Below are positions 48,640 to 56,198 of a stretch of 64,000 bases of DNA, in pieces. Positions within the stretch are counted from its first letter, which is position 1; each line of letters begins with the position of its first letter. A model generated the notes under the pieces. The model searched no databases. It was not told where the DNA came from and saw nothing but the letters and a program-made list of their open reading frames with translations. The stretch is from NCBI RefSeq assembly GCF_020736845.1, contig NZ_JAFFQR010000043.1, forward strand, positions 124,001 to 188,000. Reading direction: 5' to 3'. The translations under genes were made by a program, and so were the position numbers. The stretch comes from Paenibacillus farraposensis. Lineage in GTDB: Bacteria; Bacillota; Bacilli; Paenibacillales; Paenibacillaceae.

Positions 48640-50922
48640 ATGACAAAGTTTAACAAAAAAATGATCAACGTGCTGGCAACAGCAACATTGGTTGCTGGTG
48701 TTGCAGCTCCAATCGCGGCTTTGACTGCTCCAACTGCAATCCACGCTGCTTCTAGCTACCAAGCTCTGAGCACTCCTAGCATTAGTTCTAGTGCACAATC
48801 TAACGCTACATTGGGTAGAGCAAGAGTTAGCATTAGCCAAGCTTCCATCGCTGCTGGCGCATCCTTCACAGTAACTTTGCCAAAAGGTTTTGAATTTGCT
48901 GGCGCTGGTAACGGTGTTAGTCGCGTAACTACTGCTACTGACGATACTTATGGTTTGGGCGTATACTTGGATCCACAAGATAACTCGCTCGATACTAAAT
49001 CTACTGGATATAACGAAGCTAATGCAGTAGAAGTTACTAAGCTGACTAACAACTCTGCAAAAGTAACTGTGAATTTCAGCAACTCCAAAGATACTGCTGA
49101 CATTTACCTGAACTTTGGTAAAATCAACGTTACTGGACCTAGCAACGGACCTGTAAAAGTATCTATTGATGCTGCTTCCGCAAGTGGTTTGACTAGCGGT
49201 GAAGTTACAATCGCGAATGTAGTATCTTCCGGTCAAGTATCCTTGTCCGCAGCTGATACTGTTTCCAGCCAAGACAACTTTTCTGCAACTTTGAAAGTTA
49301 AAGAAGAAACTGCTGGTTCATTGGCTAACAACAACAACATTAAATTCAAATTGCCAAGTGGTTTCAAATGGGATACTACTGGTGATGCAACCGTCCTTTA
49401 TGGTGATATCGCTTCTGGCGACGTAGTTGCTAGACCTGATGGCGACACTTTGACTTTGTCCCTGAAAAAACAAAGCACTAAACAAACATCTTTCCAATTG
49501 CCTGTAAAGTTCCACGTTGATGATGAAACTAGCGCTAAACAAGGCGATGTTACAGCTAACATTTCCGGTAGCACAACAACTGACGTTAGCTCCCTCGTAC
49601 TTGGTAGCTATGGTCAAATCGGTGGTGGCGTTTCCGTTGCTACTCCAACTACAATCCTTGCTGGCCATGACGAACAAAAAATTGGCGACGTTGTAATTAA
49701 AGAAACTGTTGCTAAATCTTTTGTTAATGGACGTACTGTAACTTTGCGTCTGCCTGAAGGTGCTCGTTGGCAGTCAACTTTTAAAAGCAACAACCCAGGA
49801 AGCGACTTCGTAGGTTCTATGGAGAACACTAATGGATTGGGTGGAGCAGATGTTTCTTACACTGACTCTGACAAACGTACTTTGAAACTGACTTTCAAAA
49901 ATGTTAACAGCACAACTGACGCTGGTACTTTGAAACTGAAAAACGTTGAAGTTGCTACACAACCTGGCTTCTCTGGCGACCTGAACGTTGAAGTTGGTGG
50001 TAGCCAAGGTCTGAACGGTACTGTTAAGGTTGCAACTGTGAAACAAGCAGTTACTATGGCTGTTGCTTCCAAACCAAGCCTGACAATCGGTCTGGGCGAC
50101 CAACAAATTGGCGACATCACAATCACTGAAGCTGCTAAAGAAGCTTTCGTTAAGAAAGACGGTAGCCGCGAAGTAATCTTGGAATTGCCAACAGGCGTAC
50201 GTTTTGCTTCTACTCCAGAAGTAAAAGTTACAGCTGGTGACGTTAAAGTGAAGAGCGTATCTACTGATACTTATGGCGATAGCAACAAAGGCCGTCTGAG
50301 CTTCTACATCGACAGCGAAAGTGCTACTCCAAGTACAATCACAATCACGGCTCCTAAGCTGAATGTTGACCGTACTGTAGCTCAAGGCGATATCGTTGCT
50401 AAGCTGAAAGGTAGCGCAGTTTCTTACACTGCATACAAAGGCGCAACTGATAACACTCAAAACTGGAAAGACAACAACACTGCAGCTGCTGAAGTAGCAA
50501 TCGCAACTATTGGAACTCCGGCTCCAGGTGCTACTAGCACTAAAGCTGTCTTCACACTGGGAAGCACTTCTTACACTGTTGATGGTAAAACTAAAACAGC
50601 AGAAGTAGCTCCTTACGCTGAAAACGGACGCACTTACTTGCCAGTACGTTATGCAGCTGAAGCTTTGGGTGTATCCCCACAAAACATCCTGTTTGACAAA
50701 GCAACTTCCACAGTTACCCTGATCAAAGGTAGCACAGTTGCTCAAATCAAACTGAACACAAACCTGTTGACTGTTAACGGTTCTGTGATTCGTATGGACG
50801 TTAAAGCTGTAACTAACAAAAACCGTACTGTACTGCCAATCTCTTGGGTAGGTAGAGCGCTGGATGCATCCATTAACTATGATGCAACTGCAAAAACAGT
50901 TACTGTTGAAAACAATAAGTAA
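48640..50922 (+). CDS. Abundant S-layer-like exported protein with C-terminal copper-amine-oxidase-N-like stalk repeats
   Basis: From ATG 48640 (ribosome site AAGGAGGAG) the protein has 760 residues and a signal peptide ending near AIHA-A. An in-frame ATG at 48568 with an equally strong AAAGGAGGTG would add 24 residues, so two starts are possible. The mature part contains three to four divergent repeats of about 140 residues marked by IGD-hxIxE-(10)-LPxG-hxW/F patterns (KLPSGFKW, RLPEGARW, ELPTGVRF). The last 130 residues form two stalk repeats (RTYLPVRYAAEALGV, RTVLPISWVGRALDA). Strong GCT/ACT/AAC codon bias and the double promoter suggest very high expression. No SLH domain and no amine-oxidase catalytic domain. 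Confidence 0.88.
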   Translation: MTKFNKKMINVLATATLVAGVAAPIAALTAPTAIHAASSYQALSTPSISSSAQSNATLGRARVSISQASIAAGASFTVTLPKGFEFAGAGNGVSRVTTATDDTYGLGVYLDPQDNSLDTKSTGYNEANAVEVTKLTNNSAKVTVNFSNSKDTADIYLNFGKINVTGPSNGPVKVSIDAASASGLTSGEVTIANVVSSGQVSLSAADTVSSQDNFSATLKVKEETAGSLANNNNIKFKLPSGFKWDTTGDATVLYGDIASGDVVARPDGDTLTLSLKKQSTKQTSFQLPVKFHVDDETSAKQGDVTANISGSTTTDVSSLVLGSYGQIGGGVSVATPTTILAGHDEQKIGDVVIKETVAKSFVNGRTVTLRLPEGARWQSTFKSNNPGSDFVGSMENTNGLGGADVSYTDSDKRTLKLTFKNVNSTTDAGTLKLKNVEVATQPGFSGDLNVEVGGSQGLNGTVKVATVKQAVTMAVASKPSLTIGLGDQQIGDITITEAAKEAFVKKDGSREVILELPTGVRFASTPEVKVTAGDVKVKSVSTDTYGDSNKGRLSFYIDSESATPSTITITAPKLNVDRTVAQGDIVAKLKGSAVSYTAYKGATDNTQNWKDNNTAAAEVAIATIGTPAPGATSTKAVFTLGSTSYTVDGKTKTAEVAPYAENGRTYLPVRYAAEALGVSPQNILFDKATSTVTLIKGSTVAQIKLNTNLLTVNGSVIRMDVKAVTNKNRTVLPISWVGRALDASINYDATAKTVTVENNK

Positions 50923-50954
50923 TTAAGAGTAACTCTTTTGAGTTAACTGAATTA

Positions 50955-50993
50955 GATGAGAAGAGGGTTCCTTTTGGAGCCCTTTTCTTTTAT
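50955..50993 (+). terminator. Rho-independent terminator after the S-layer-type gene
   Basis: GAAGAGGGTTCC pairs with GGAGCCCTTTTC, with a T-rich tail. It could reduce read-through so that the TolC-like gene is expressed less than the abundant protein. Confidence 0.78.
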
Positions 50994-51020
50994 TAACCCT
51001 ATTGACAAAGGAGAGAAATT

Positions 51021-52556
51021 ATGAAACGTTTTGGCGTGGCACTACTGTCCACATTGGCCCTTACCTCTGCGTTTGCCAATCTTGCAGGAGCTCAATCAGG
51101 TGATATAAAGGTTATTATTAACGGCGTAACTCAGCAATATACACAGTCCCCATTGATTAGTCAAAATACAACCTTGGTGCCTCTTCGCGGCGTTTTTGAA
51201 AGCTTGGGAGCGCAAGTGGGGTGGGATAGCAAAGCTAAAAAAGTAACGGCATCCAAAAATGGATATACGTTGACTTTAAATGTTGGCTCTAAACTTGCCT
51301 ATAAAAACAGCGCGCCTGTGCAACTGGATGTCGCAACTCAAATTCAAAAGGGGCAAGTATTCGTTCCATTACGTTTTGTGAGCCAATCATTAGGTGCCAA
51401 AGTAGATTGGAATCAGACTGTACGAACAGTAACGATTTCAAACCAGGCTAATGGAAGCACTGCTGATCAAACCAACAGTTTATCCAGTAAGCCTTTAGCA
51501 GCTCCTGTGACTAAAGTTACTTATGATACCTACTATAGTGATTCTTTGACTTACAATGATGCAGTTAAACTGGCTATAGCTGATAGCACTGCAGTTAAAA
51601 CAGGAGAAGTGAATATCGATCAGGCCGGTAAGATTATGAAGGAAACAGGCAAAGATATTGACTTTGTTCCTGCAGAAGCAGGTGTTGAAGCACAAGATAA
51701 GGCCTTTAAGGGTTATGCCCAAACGAACCTTAACTATGAGGCTGCCAAAAAGAACCTGGAAATGACCAAAGAAGGCATTGAATATAATGTGAAGGATCTT
51801 TATAACAAGCTTCTTCAAAAGCAAAATGCAGTTAAATTAGCTGCTTTGAATATTGAAGATGCCGAGCGCAAGCTGAAAGTTGTGCAAATTAAACGAGATA
51901 ATCAAATGTCGAGTGATTATGAGGTTACCCAAGCGACCAATCAGCTAACCCAAAATCAAGCTGCTTTAGACAAGGCTAAAAAAGACTTGGATAGTGCATA
52001 TGTATCTTTGAATCAAGTGATTGGCTATAAACCAGAACAGCGTTATGAATTAAAAGATAAGCCAGTTTATTCTGAATTTAAAGATGATGTAGAAACTACA
52101 GTTAGCCAAGTACTCACAAGTAGTACAGCTATTTGGTTAAAAGAGCAACAAGTGGATTTAGCTGAGTTAAGCTTGAAACTTTATAATTTTAATACTCAAG
52201 GGAATACACCGTACGAAGCTGAACAGCTCAATGTGGACAAAGCTCAGTATGCAACAGAGAGTACAAAAAGAACACTTGAAGAAGCTGTCAGAACAATTTA
52301 TAACAGCATCAAAAGCTTGGAAAGTCAGTATACGCAAATTCAAGCTGGTTTGGTAAGTGCCAGAAGTGCGGCTGATATGGCTAAAAAGCAGTTTGACGTC
52401 GGTCTAGCTACTGAGCTTCAGGTTCAGGAAGCTAATTTGAAAGTGACTACTGCTGAGCAACAAGCGGAAGATTTACTCGCAAGTATAGATACCTATAAGT
52501 TCGCTTATAAAAAGCCTTGGGTTCTACAAGGTGCTGCTTCCGGTGCAAGTCAATAA
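51021..52556 (+). CDS. TolC-family protein with N-terminal stalk (copper-amine-oxidase-N-like) domain
   Basis: A 511-residue exported protein; the signal peptide ends near AGA-Q (residue 24). Residues 28-145 are two stalk repeats (TTLVPLRGVFESLGAQVGW, VFVPLRFVSQSLGAKVDW). From about residue 165 to 500 it is TolC-like: SLTYNDAVKLA at the repeat start, long helices with heptads (KLLQKQNAVKLAALNIEDAERKL), a short extended segment after LNQVIGY, and a second helix pair ending in AKKQFDVGLATELQVQEANL, the TolC hallmark. TolC proteins form outer-membrane tunnels, but this organism should have no outer membrane. ATG 51021 has AAAGGAGAG. It lies 3 kb after the adaptor. Confidence 0.88.
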   Translation: MKRFGVALLSTLALTSAFANLAGAQSGDIKVIINGVTQQYTQSPLISQNTTLVPLRGVFESLGAQVGWDSKAKKVTASKNGYTLTLNVGSKLAYKNSAPVQLDVATQIQKGQVFVPLRFVSQSLGAKVDWNQTVRTVTISNQANGSTADQTNSLSSKPLAAPVTKVTYDTYYSDSLTYNDAVKLAIADSTAVKTGEVNIDQAGKIMKETGKDIDFVPAEAGVEAQDKAFKGYAQTNLNYEAAKKNLEMTKEGIEYNVKDLYNKLLQKQNAVKLAALNIEDAERKLKVVQIKRDNQMSSDYEVTQATNQLTQNQAALDKAKKDLDSAYVSLNQVIGYKPEQRYELKDKPVYSEFKDDVETTVSQVLTSSTAIWLKEQQVDLAELSLKLYNFNTQGNTPYEAEQLNVDKAQYATESTKRTLEEAVRTIYNSIKSLESQYTQIQAGLVSARSAADMAKKQFDVGLATELQVQEANLKVTTAEQQAEDLLASIDTYKFAYKKPWVLQGAASGASQ

Positions 52557-52609
52557 TATCGAGTATAAAATTTCCAACATAAGCATTAACTTGCTGTAGG
52601 AGGATCAGC

Positions 52610-53191
52610 ATGAAATCACGCTACAAAGTATCGTTGGCTGCAGTTTTACTTGGAGGAGGTATTGTTGCAGGCTCCTTAATGAACAACGCAGCAAATGGAG
52701 CCTCCAGCTCTGGACAACCAGGTACCGCTGATGATCCAGTCGTAACCAAAAGCTACGTCGACCAAAAGATTGCTCAGGCCATCAAAGGTGAAACACCAGC
52801 AAGTAGCACAACTAGTAAAACGACCAATACAGCAACACCCACAACAAGCGCTGCTTCCAACGCTACGAAATCGGGAGCATCTAGTACAGATAAAGCTTCC
52901 ACAGCGGTAGGACAGACCGAAGAGTTGAAGGTTGTTGATGTAAAGCCTGGGCAAAAGCTGATTGCCAAAGCTGGCTCGGAATTTATTTTACGTAATGGAT
53001 ATGCTGTTGTATATAGTATGGATGCCAGTGGTGCCGTTGATATTACGTCAGGAACGGAAATTATTCATAATCAGGCTGTCGAAAAGAACCATTTATTATC
53101 TTTTCCTAGAGAAGGAAGAGGTATTCAGGTAAAAGAAGGGCAGAAGTTTGGATTGGTGGTTATGGTGCGAGGCGGATATACGGTACAGTAA
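52610..53191 (+). CDS. Exported protein of unknown function with Ser/Thr-rich linker
   Basis: 193 residues: signal peptide (about 1-30, ending ANGA), a short conserved-looking segment DDPVVTKSYVDQKIAQAIKG, a Ser/Thr/Ala linker of about 45 residues, and a C-terminal domain of about 90 residues with beta-type sequence (VKPGQKLIAKAGSEFILRNGYAVV). No family known to me can be assigned with certainty. GTAGGAGGA precedes the ATG. It is 53 bases after the TolC-like gene, so it is likely co-transcribed and may work with it at the cell surface. Confidence 0.75.
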   Translation: MKSRYKVSLAAVLLGGGIVAGSLMNNAANGASSSGQPGTADDPVVTKSYVDQKIAQAIKGETPASSTTSKTTNTATPTTSAASNATKSGASSTDKASTAVGQTEELKVVDVKPGQKLIAKAGSEFILRNGYAVVYSMDASGAVDITSGTEIIHNQAVEKNHLLSFPREGRGIQVKEGQKFGLVVMVRGGYTVQ

Positions 53192-53303
53192 AACTGCTCT
53201 TGTTCGTAAATACTGCTTGTGATAACAAATTGTGCTTGGCTAAGCCACCTGTAATCGCTGCACACTAACTTCATGAAAACATTAGATTATCATGGAGGTG
53301 TGT

Positions 53304-53597
53304 ATGATGGCTTCAAGAGGTCAAAGACAATTAATTCCCGAAAGCCGTGCCAGATTACAGGATTTGAAGTATGAGATCGCTGCTGAATTTGGACTACCTG
53401 TCTATAATCCTCAATATGCACATATACAGCCCAAGGCAGACAGTGAGTTTGCTGCTGAGTTGGGAGAGCTTGCGGGGACTGGGAATGTGGAGTGGCGCGA
53501 CCTAACTTCAAGACAAAATGGCTCTGTTGGCGGAGAAATAACAAAGCGATTGGTACAATCTGCCGAGCGCAGCTTGTCTGAATTCGGTACATTATAA
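53304..53597 (+). CDS. Alpha/beta-type small acid-soluble spore protein, long form
   Basis: SASPs coat and protect spore DNA and are degraded at germination. The protease site is seen as KYEIAAEFG and the signature DNA-binding segment as LTSRQNGSVGGEITKRLV. Between them are about 40 extra residues not present in standard 60-75-residue SASPs, giving 97 residues in all. The start is ATG 53304 or 53307 behind GGAGGTG. No convincing sigma-G promoter was found. Confidence 0.88.
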   Translation: MMASRGQRQLIPESRARLQDLKYEIAAEFGLPVYNPQYAHIQPKADSEFAAELGELAGTGNVEWRDLTSRQNGSVGGEITKRLVQSAERSLSEFGTL

Positions 53598-53722
53598 ATT
53601 GCAATGATTTCTCACATTCCAGAAAAAATACGAAGCTTATCCATTAGGGGACTTATATGTGAGTCAAAAATGATCCACATGTAAACTTACCTCAACAACG
53701 AACCGGTTGTAAGCAATATGAG
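53598..53722 (+). other. Gene-free stretch upstream of the metK promoter
   Basis: No gene, no S-box. A partial dyad ACAAC/GGTTGT lies near 53694-53710. The remaining 200 bases to metK are described with the promoter and leader. Confidence 0.4.
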
Positions 53723-53751
53723 TTGACACCTGGTTTTAAATAAGATATTAT
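53723..53751 (+). promoter_or_regulatory. Strong sigma-A promoter of metK
   Basis: TTGACA (53723-53728), exactly 17 bases, TATTAT (53746-53751). Transcription would begin near 53758. Confidence 0.82.
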
Positions 53752-53770
53752 GGCATTGAGGTTTATATAC

Positions 53771-53802
53771 AACCTTTTCCGGTAGGAAAAGGTTCATTTT
53801 TT
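53771..53802 (+). terminator. Terminator-like hairpin at the start of the metK leader
   Basis: AACCTTTTCC (53771-53780), GGTA loop, GGAAAAGGTT (53785-53794), then a T run. It starts about 13 bases after the expected transcription start. AGGTT at about 53758 could pair with AACCT and compete. Two more hairpins follow: CACCT/AGGTG and GGATTT/AAATCC near the ribosome site. Confidence 0.7.
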
Positions 53803-53925
53803 GTTAATCATGTGAAAAAGACACCTTTTTGTCATATGTTGGCTATGAAGGTGCCAGAATAATACTTATCATGTCAGGATTTACTATAAATCCTCATGTA
53901 ATTTAATTATGGGAGGTTAAAGATC

Positions 53926-55128
53926 ATGTCTGTCAAGGGCCGTCATTTGTTTACATCCGAGTCTGTAACAGAAGGCCATCCGGATAAAATTTGTGATCAG
54001 ATATCCGATGCGGTATTGGACGCCTTTTTGGCTAATGACCCTAATGCGCGGGTAGCGTGTGAAGTGTCGGTAGCTACCGGTCTCGTTCTCGTCATTGGTG
54101 AAATCAGCTCCAAATCAGAATACGTGGATATTCCATCCATTGTTCGCAATACAATTAAGGAAATCGGCTATACACGTGCAAAATATGGTTTTGACTATAA
54201 TACTTGCGCTGTATTAACTTCTTTAAATGAACAATCCCCGGACATTGCTCAAGGGGTTAATGCTGCCTTGGAGAGCCGTGATCCAGCTGAAGTAGATAAA
54301 GAAACCGAAAATATCGGTGCAGGAGATCAGGGCTTGATGTTCGGTTTTGCTACGAATGAAACTCCTGAACTGATGCCTTTGCCAATCGCTATGTCCCATC
54401 GTATTGCTCGCCGTTTGTCTGAAGTGCGCAAAGATGGAACACTCAATTACCTTCGTCCAGACGGTAAAACGCAAGTAACGGTAGAGTATGAAAACGGTAA
54501 GCCTGTTCGTATCGATACCATTGTAGTTTCTACACAACATGCTGAGGATATTACATTGGAGCAAATTCAAGCAGACATCAAAGAGAAGGTTATTTTACCG
54601 GTTGTTCCTGCTGAGCTGCTGGATGAGCAAACCAAATATTATATCAATCCAACGGGACGCTTTGTGATTGGTGGTCCTCAAGGGGATGCGGGTTTGACAG
54701 GCCGCAAAATTATCGTCGATACGTACGGTGGTTATGCACGTCATGGCGGGGGAGCATTCTCTGGTAAGGATCCAACCAAAGTGGATCGCTCCGCTGCTTA
54801 CGCTGCTCGTTATGTAGCCAAAAACCTCGTGGCGGCTGGATTGGCGGACAAGGTTGAAATTCAGCTTGCATATGCCATTGGTGTAGCTACCCCGGTTTCG
54901 ATTAATGTCGATACATATGGTACGGGTAAAGTAAGCGATGAGAAATTAGTTGAGTTAATCCGGAGCAATTTCGATCTTCGTCCGGCAGGTATCATCCGTA
55001 TGCTGGATCTGCGTCGTCCAATCTACAAGCAAACGGCTGCCTACGGTCACTTTGGCCGTACAGATCTGGATGTACCTTGGGAGAACGTAGATAAGGCAGA
55101 AACACTGAAAGAACAAGCGGGTCTGTAA
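53926..55128 (+). CDS. metK: S-adenosylmethionine synthetase
   Basis: Makes SAM from methionine and ATP in the cytoplasm. Family motifs present: [45 protein letters not shown] and [19 protein letters not shown]. 400 residues, normal length. ATG 53926 follows GGGAGGTT. In B. subtilis metK is controlled by an S-box riboswitch. None is visible here; the leader has other hairpins. A perfect terminator ends the gene. Confidence 0.98.
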   Translation: MSVKGRHLFTSESVTEGHPDKICDQISDAVLDAFLANDPNARVACEVSVATGLVLVIGEISSKSEYVDIPSIVRNTIKEIGYTRAKYGFDYNTCAVLTSLNEQSPDIAQGVNAALESRDPAEVDKETENIGAGDQGLMFGFATNETPELMPLPIAMSHRIARRLSEVRKDGTLNYLRPDGKTQVTVEYENGKPVRIDTIVVSTQHAEDITLEQIQADIKEKVILPVVPAELLDEQTKYYINPTGRFVIGGPQGDAGLTGRKIIVDTYGGYARHGGGAFSGKDPTKVDRSAAYAARYVAKNLVAAGLADKVEIQLAYAIGVATPVSINVDTYGTGKVSDEKLVELIRSNFDLRPAGIIRMLDLRRPIYKQTAAYGHFGRTDLDVPWENVDKAETLKEQAGL

Positions 55129-55159
55129 TTCCTCGCAATTTTATTGAAATAAAACCCAA

Positions 55160-55197
55160 AAGACTGTCTCATTACAATGAGACAGTCTTTTTTTGGT
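55160..55197. terminator. Strong terminator after metK, convergent with the TetR gene
   Basis: AGACTGTCTCATT (55161-55173) pairs with AATGAGACAGTCT around a short loop, then T7. On the minus strand the A run gives a weaker terminator for the opposing operon. Confidence 0.95.
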
Positions 55198-55244
55198 GTG
55201 TTTCACAATGAGCATACCTTTACCGTGAATGCACTGGACTACCG

Positions 55245-56144
55245 TTAGTCCGGATTTGGCTTAAGGTTCAATGCATTTTTGAGCAAATGGCAAGTCTTTT
55301 CCAGTTCCTTTTGCTGCTCTAAATACGAAAATAAAGCTTTTAGGAGCCCTTTCTGAGGGCTCGCTTTCAAAGCTTCTTCCTTAAGCAGGGTGGAAATTTG
55401 CTGGTATTCCTGCTTCTCCTCCAAACTCCATGAAGACAGCAGTATACTGTCTTCTAAAGAGTGGAAAAGGCTTAGGACCCTGCGCCCCTGATCAAAGGGA
55501 TTGCTTAGTATAATTCCAGTCAGCCAGCCCTGGTCGCTCCATAAATTAGGGGCTAAATCAGTACTATTCAGACTGGCAACCAGGGATTTGGTTAAGTAGA
55601 GGAGGAATTGCGCAAGATGCTCAACAGTTTCATCATTCATTCGGTCCGCAAAGAAACGAATATATTCAAATACAACACTTTTAAGCACAAAAGTAATATC
55701 CCATACATAATCTTCAATGTCAGATCCGAAAACATCAATCAGACAGTCGCATACCCATTTGTACAATTTATATTCATGTTGTTCGAAGGTGCTGTTGAGC
55801 TGTTCATTTTGGAAAATAAGCATGGATGGCTCAGGAAGATCCATCATCGAATAGACTTTGTTTTTAACCAGATTTCTTAAATAAAGTACAATAAAGTCGT
55901 GCAGCTTATCTTCATTCGTAAGATCAGGTTTACTGTAAAGTGCCCTGATGTCTTGTTCAATATTGTTCTCCAGAATGATACACATTTCCAGAGGCAATTC
56001 TTCTTTTCCCTGAAAATATTTATAAAAGGATGCCTTCGCCATCCCGCTTTCTTTGGCAATTTCTTCGACAGATGTTGAATAATAGCCTTTTCTGGAGAAC
56101 AGCCGAATGGCTGCCTGTAGAATATCATTCTTTTTGCTTTCCAT
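55245..56144 (-). CDS. TetR/AcrR family transcriptional regulator
   Basis: 299 residues. The N-terminal helix-turn-helix is typical: ILQAAIRLFSRKGYYSTSVEEIAKESGMAKASFYKYFQGKEEL (family pattern, residues about 8-50, abbreviated here as its signature). The C-terminal part, about 240 residues, is long for TetR and would bind ligand and dimerise. AAAAGGGGAG precedes the ATG on the minus strand. It is the last gene of the adaptor-RND-TetR operon, so it probably represses its own operon; a candidate operator overlaps the start of that transcript. Confidence 0.9.
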   Translation of the reverse strand: MESKKNDILQAAIRLFSRKGYYSTSVEEIAKESGMAKASFYKYFQGKEELPLEMCIILENNIEQDIRALYSKPDLTNEDKLHDFIVLYLRNLVKNKVYSMMDLPEPSMLIFQNEQLNSTFEQHEYKLYKWVCDCLIDVFGSDIEDYVWDITFVLKSVVFEYIRFFADRMNDETVEHLAQFLLYLTKSLVASLNSTDLAPNLWSDQGWLTGIILSNPFDQGRRVLSLFHSLEDSILLSSWSLEEKQEYQQISTLLKEEALKASPQKGLLKALFSYLEQQKELEKTCHLLKNALNLKPNPD

Positions 56145-56198
56145 ACATACTCCCCTTTTAGGGTCCAGTCCGGCACACGCCGCATTACTCCATGCGTT

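Noticed and set aside
49774-50745. 323-codon open frame on the minus strand opposite the S-layer-like gene
   Set aside because: Made almost only of Ser, Cys, Phe and Val because of the strong codon bias of the real gene; no ribosome site.
53598-53925. S-box (SAM-I) riboswitch before metK
   Set aside because: None of the conserved S-box segments are present; the hairpins seen are of another kind.
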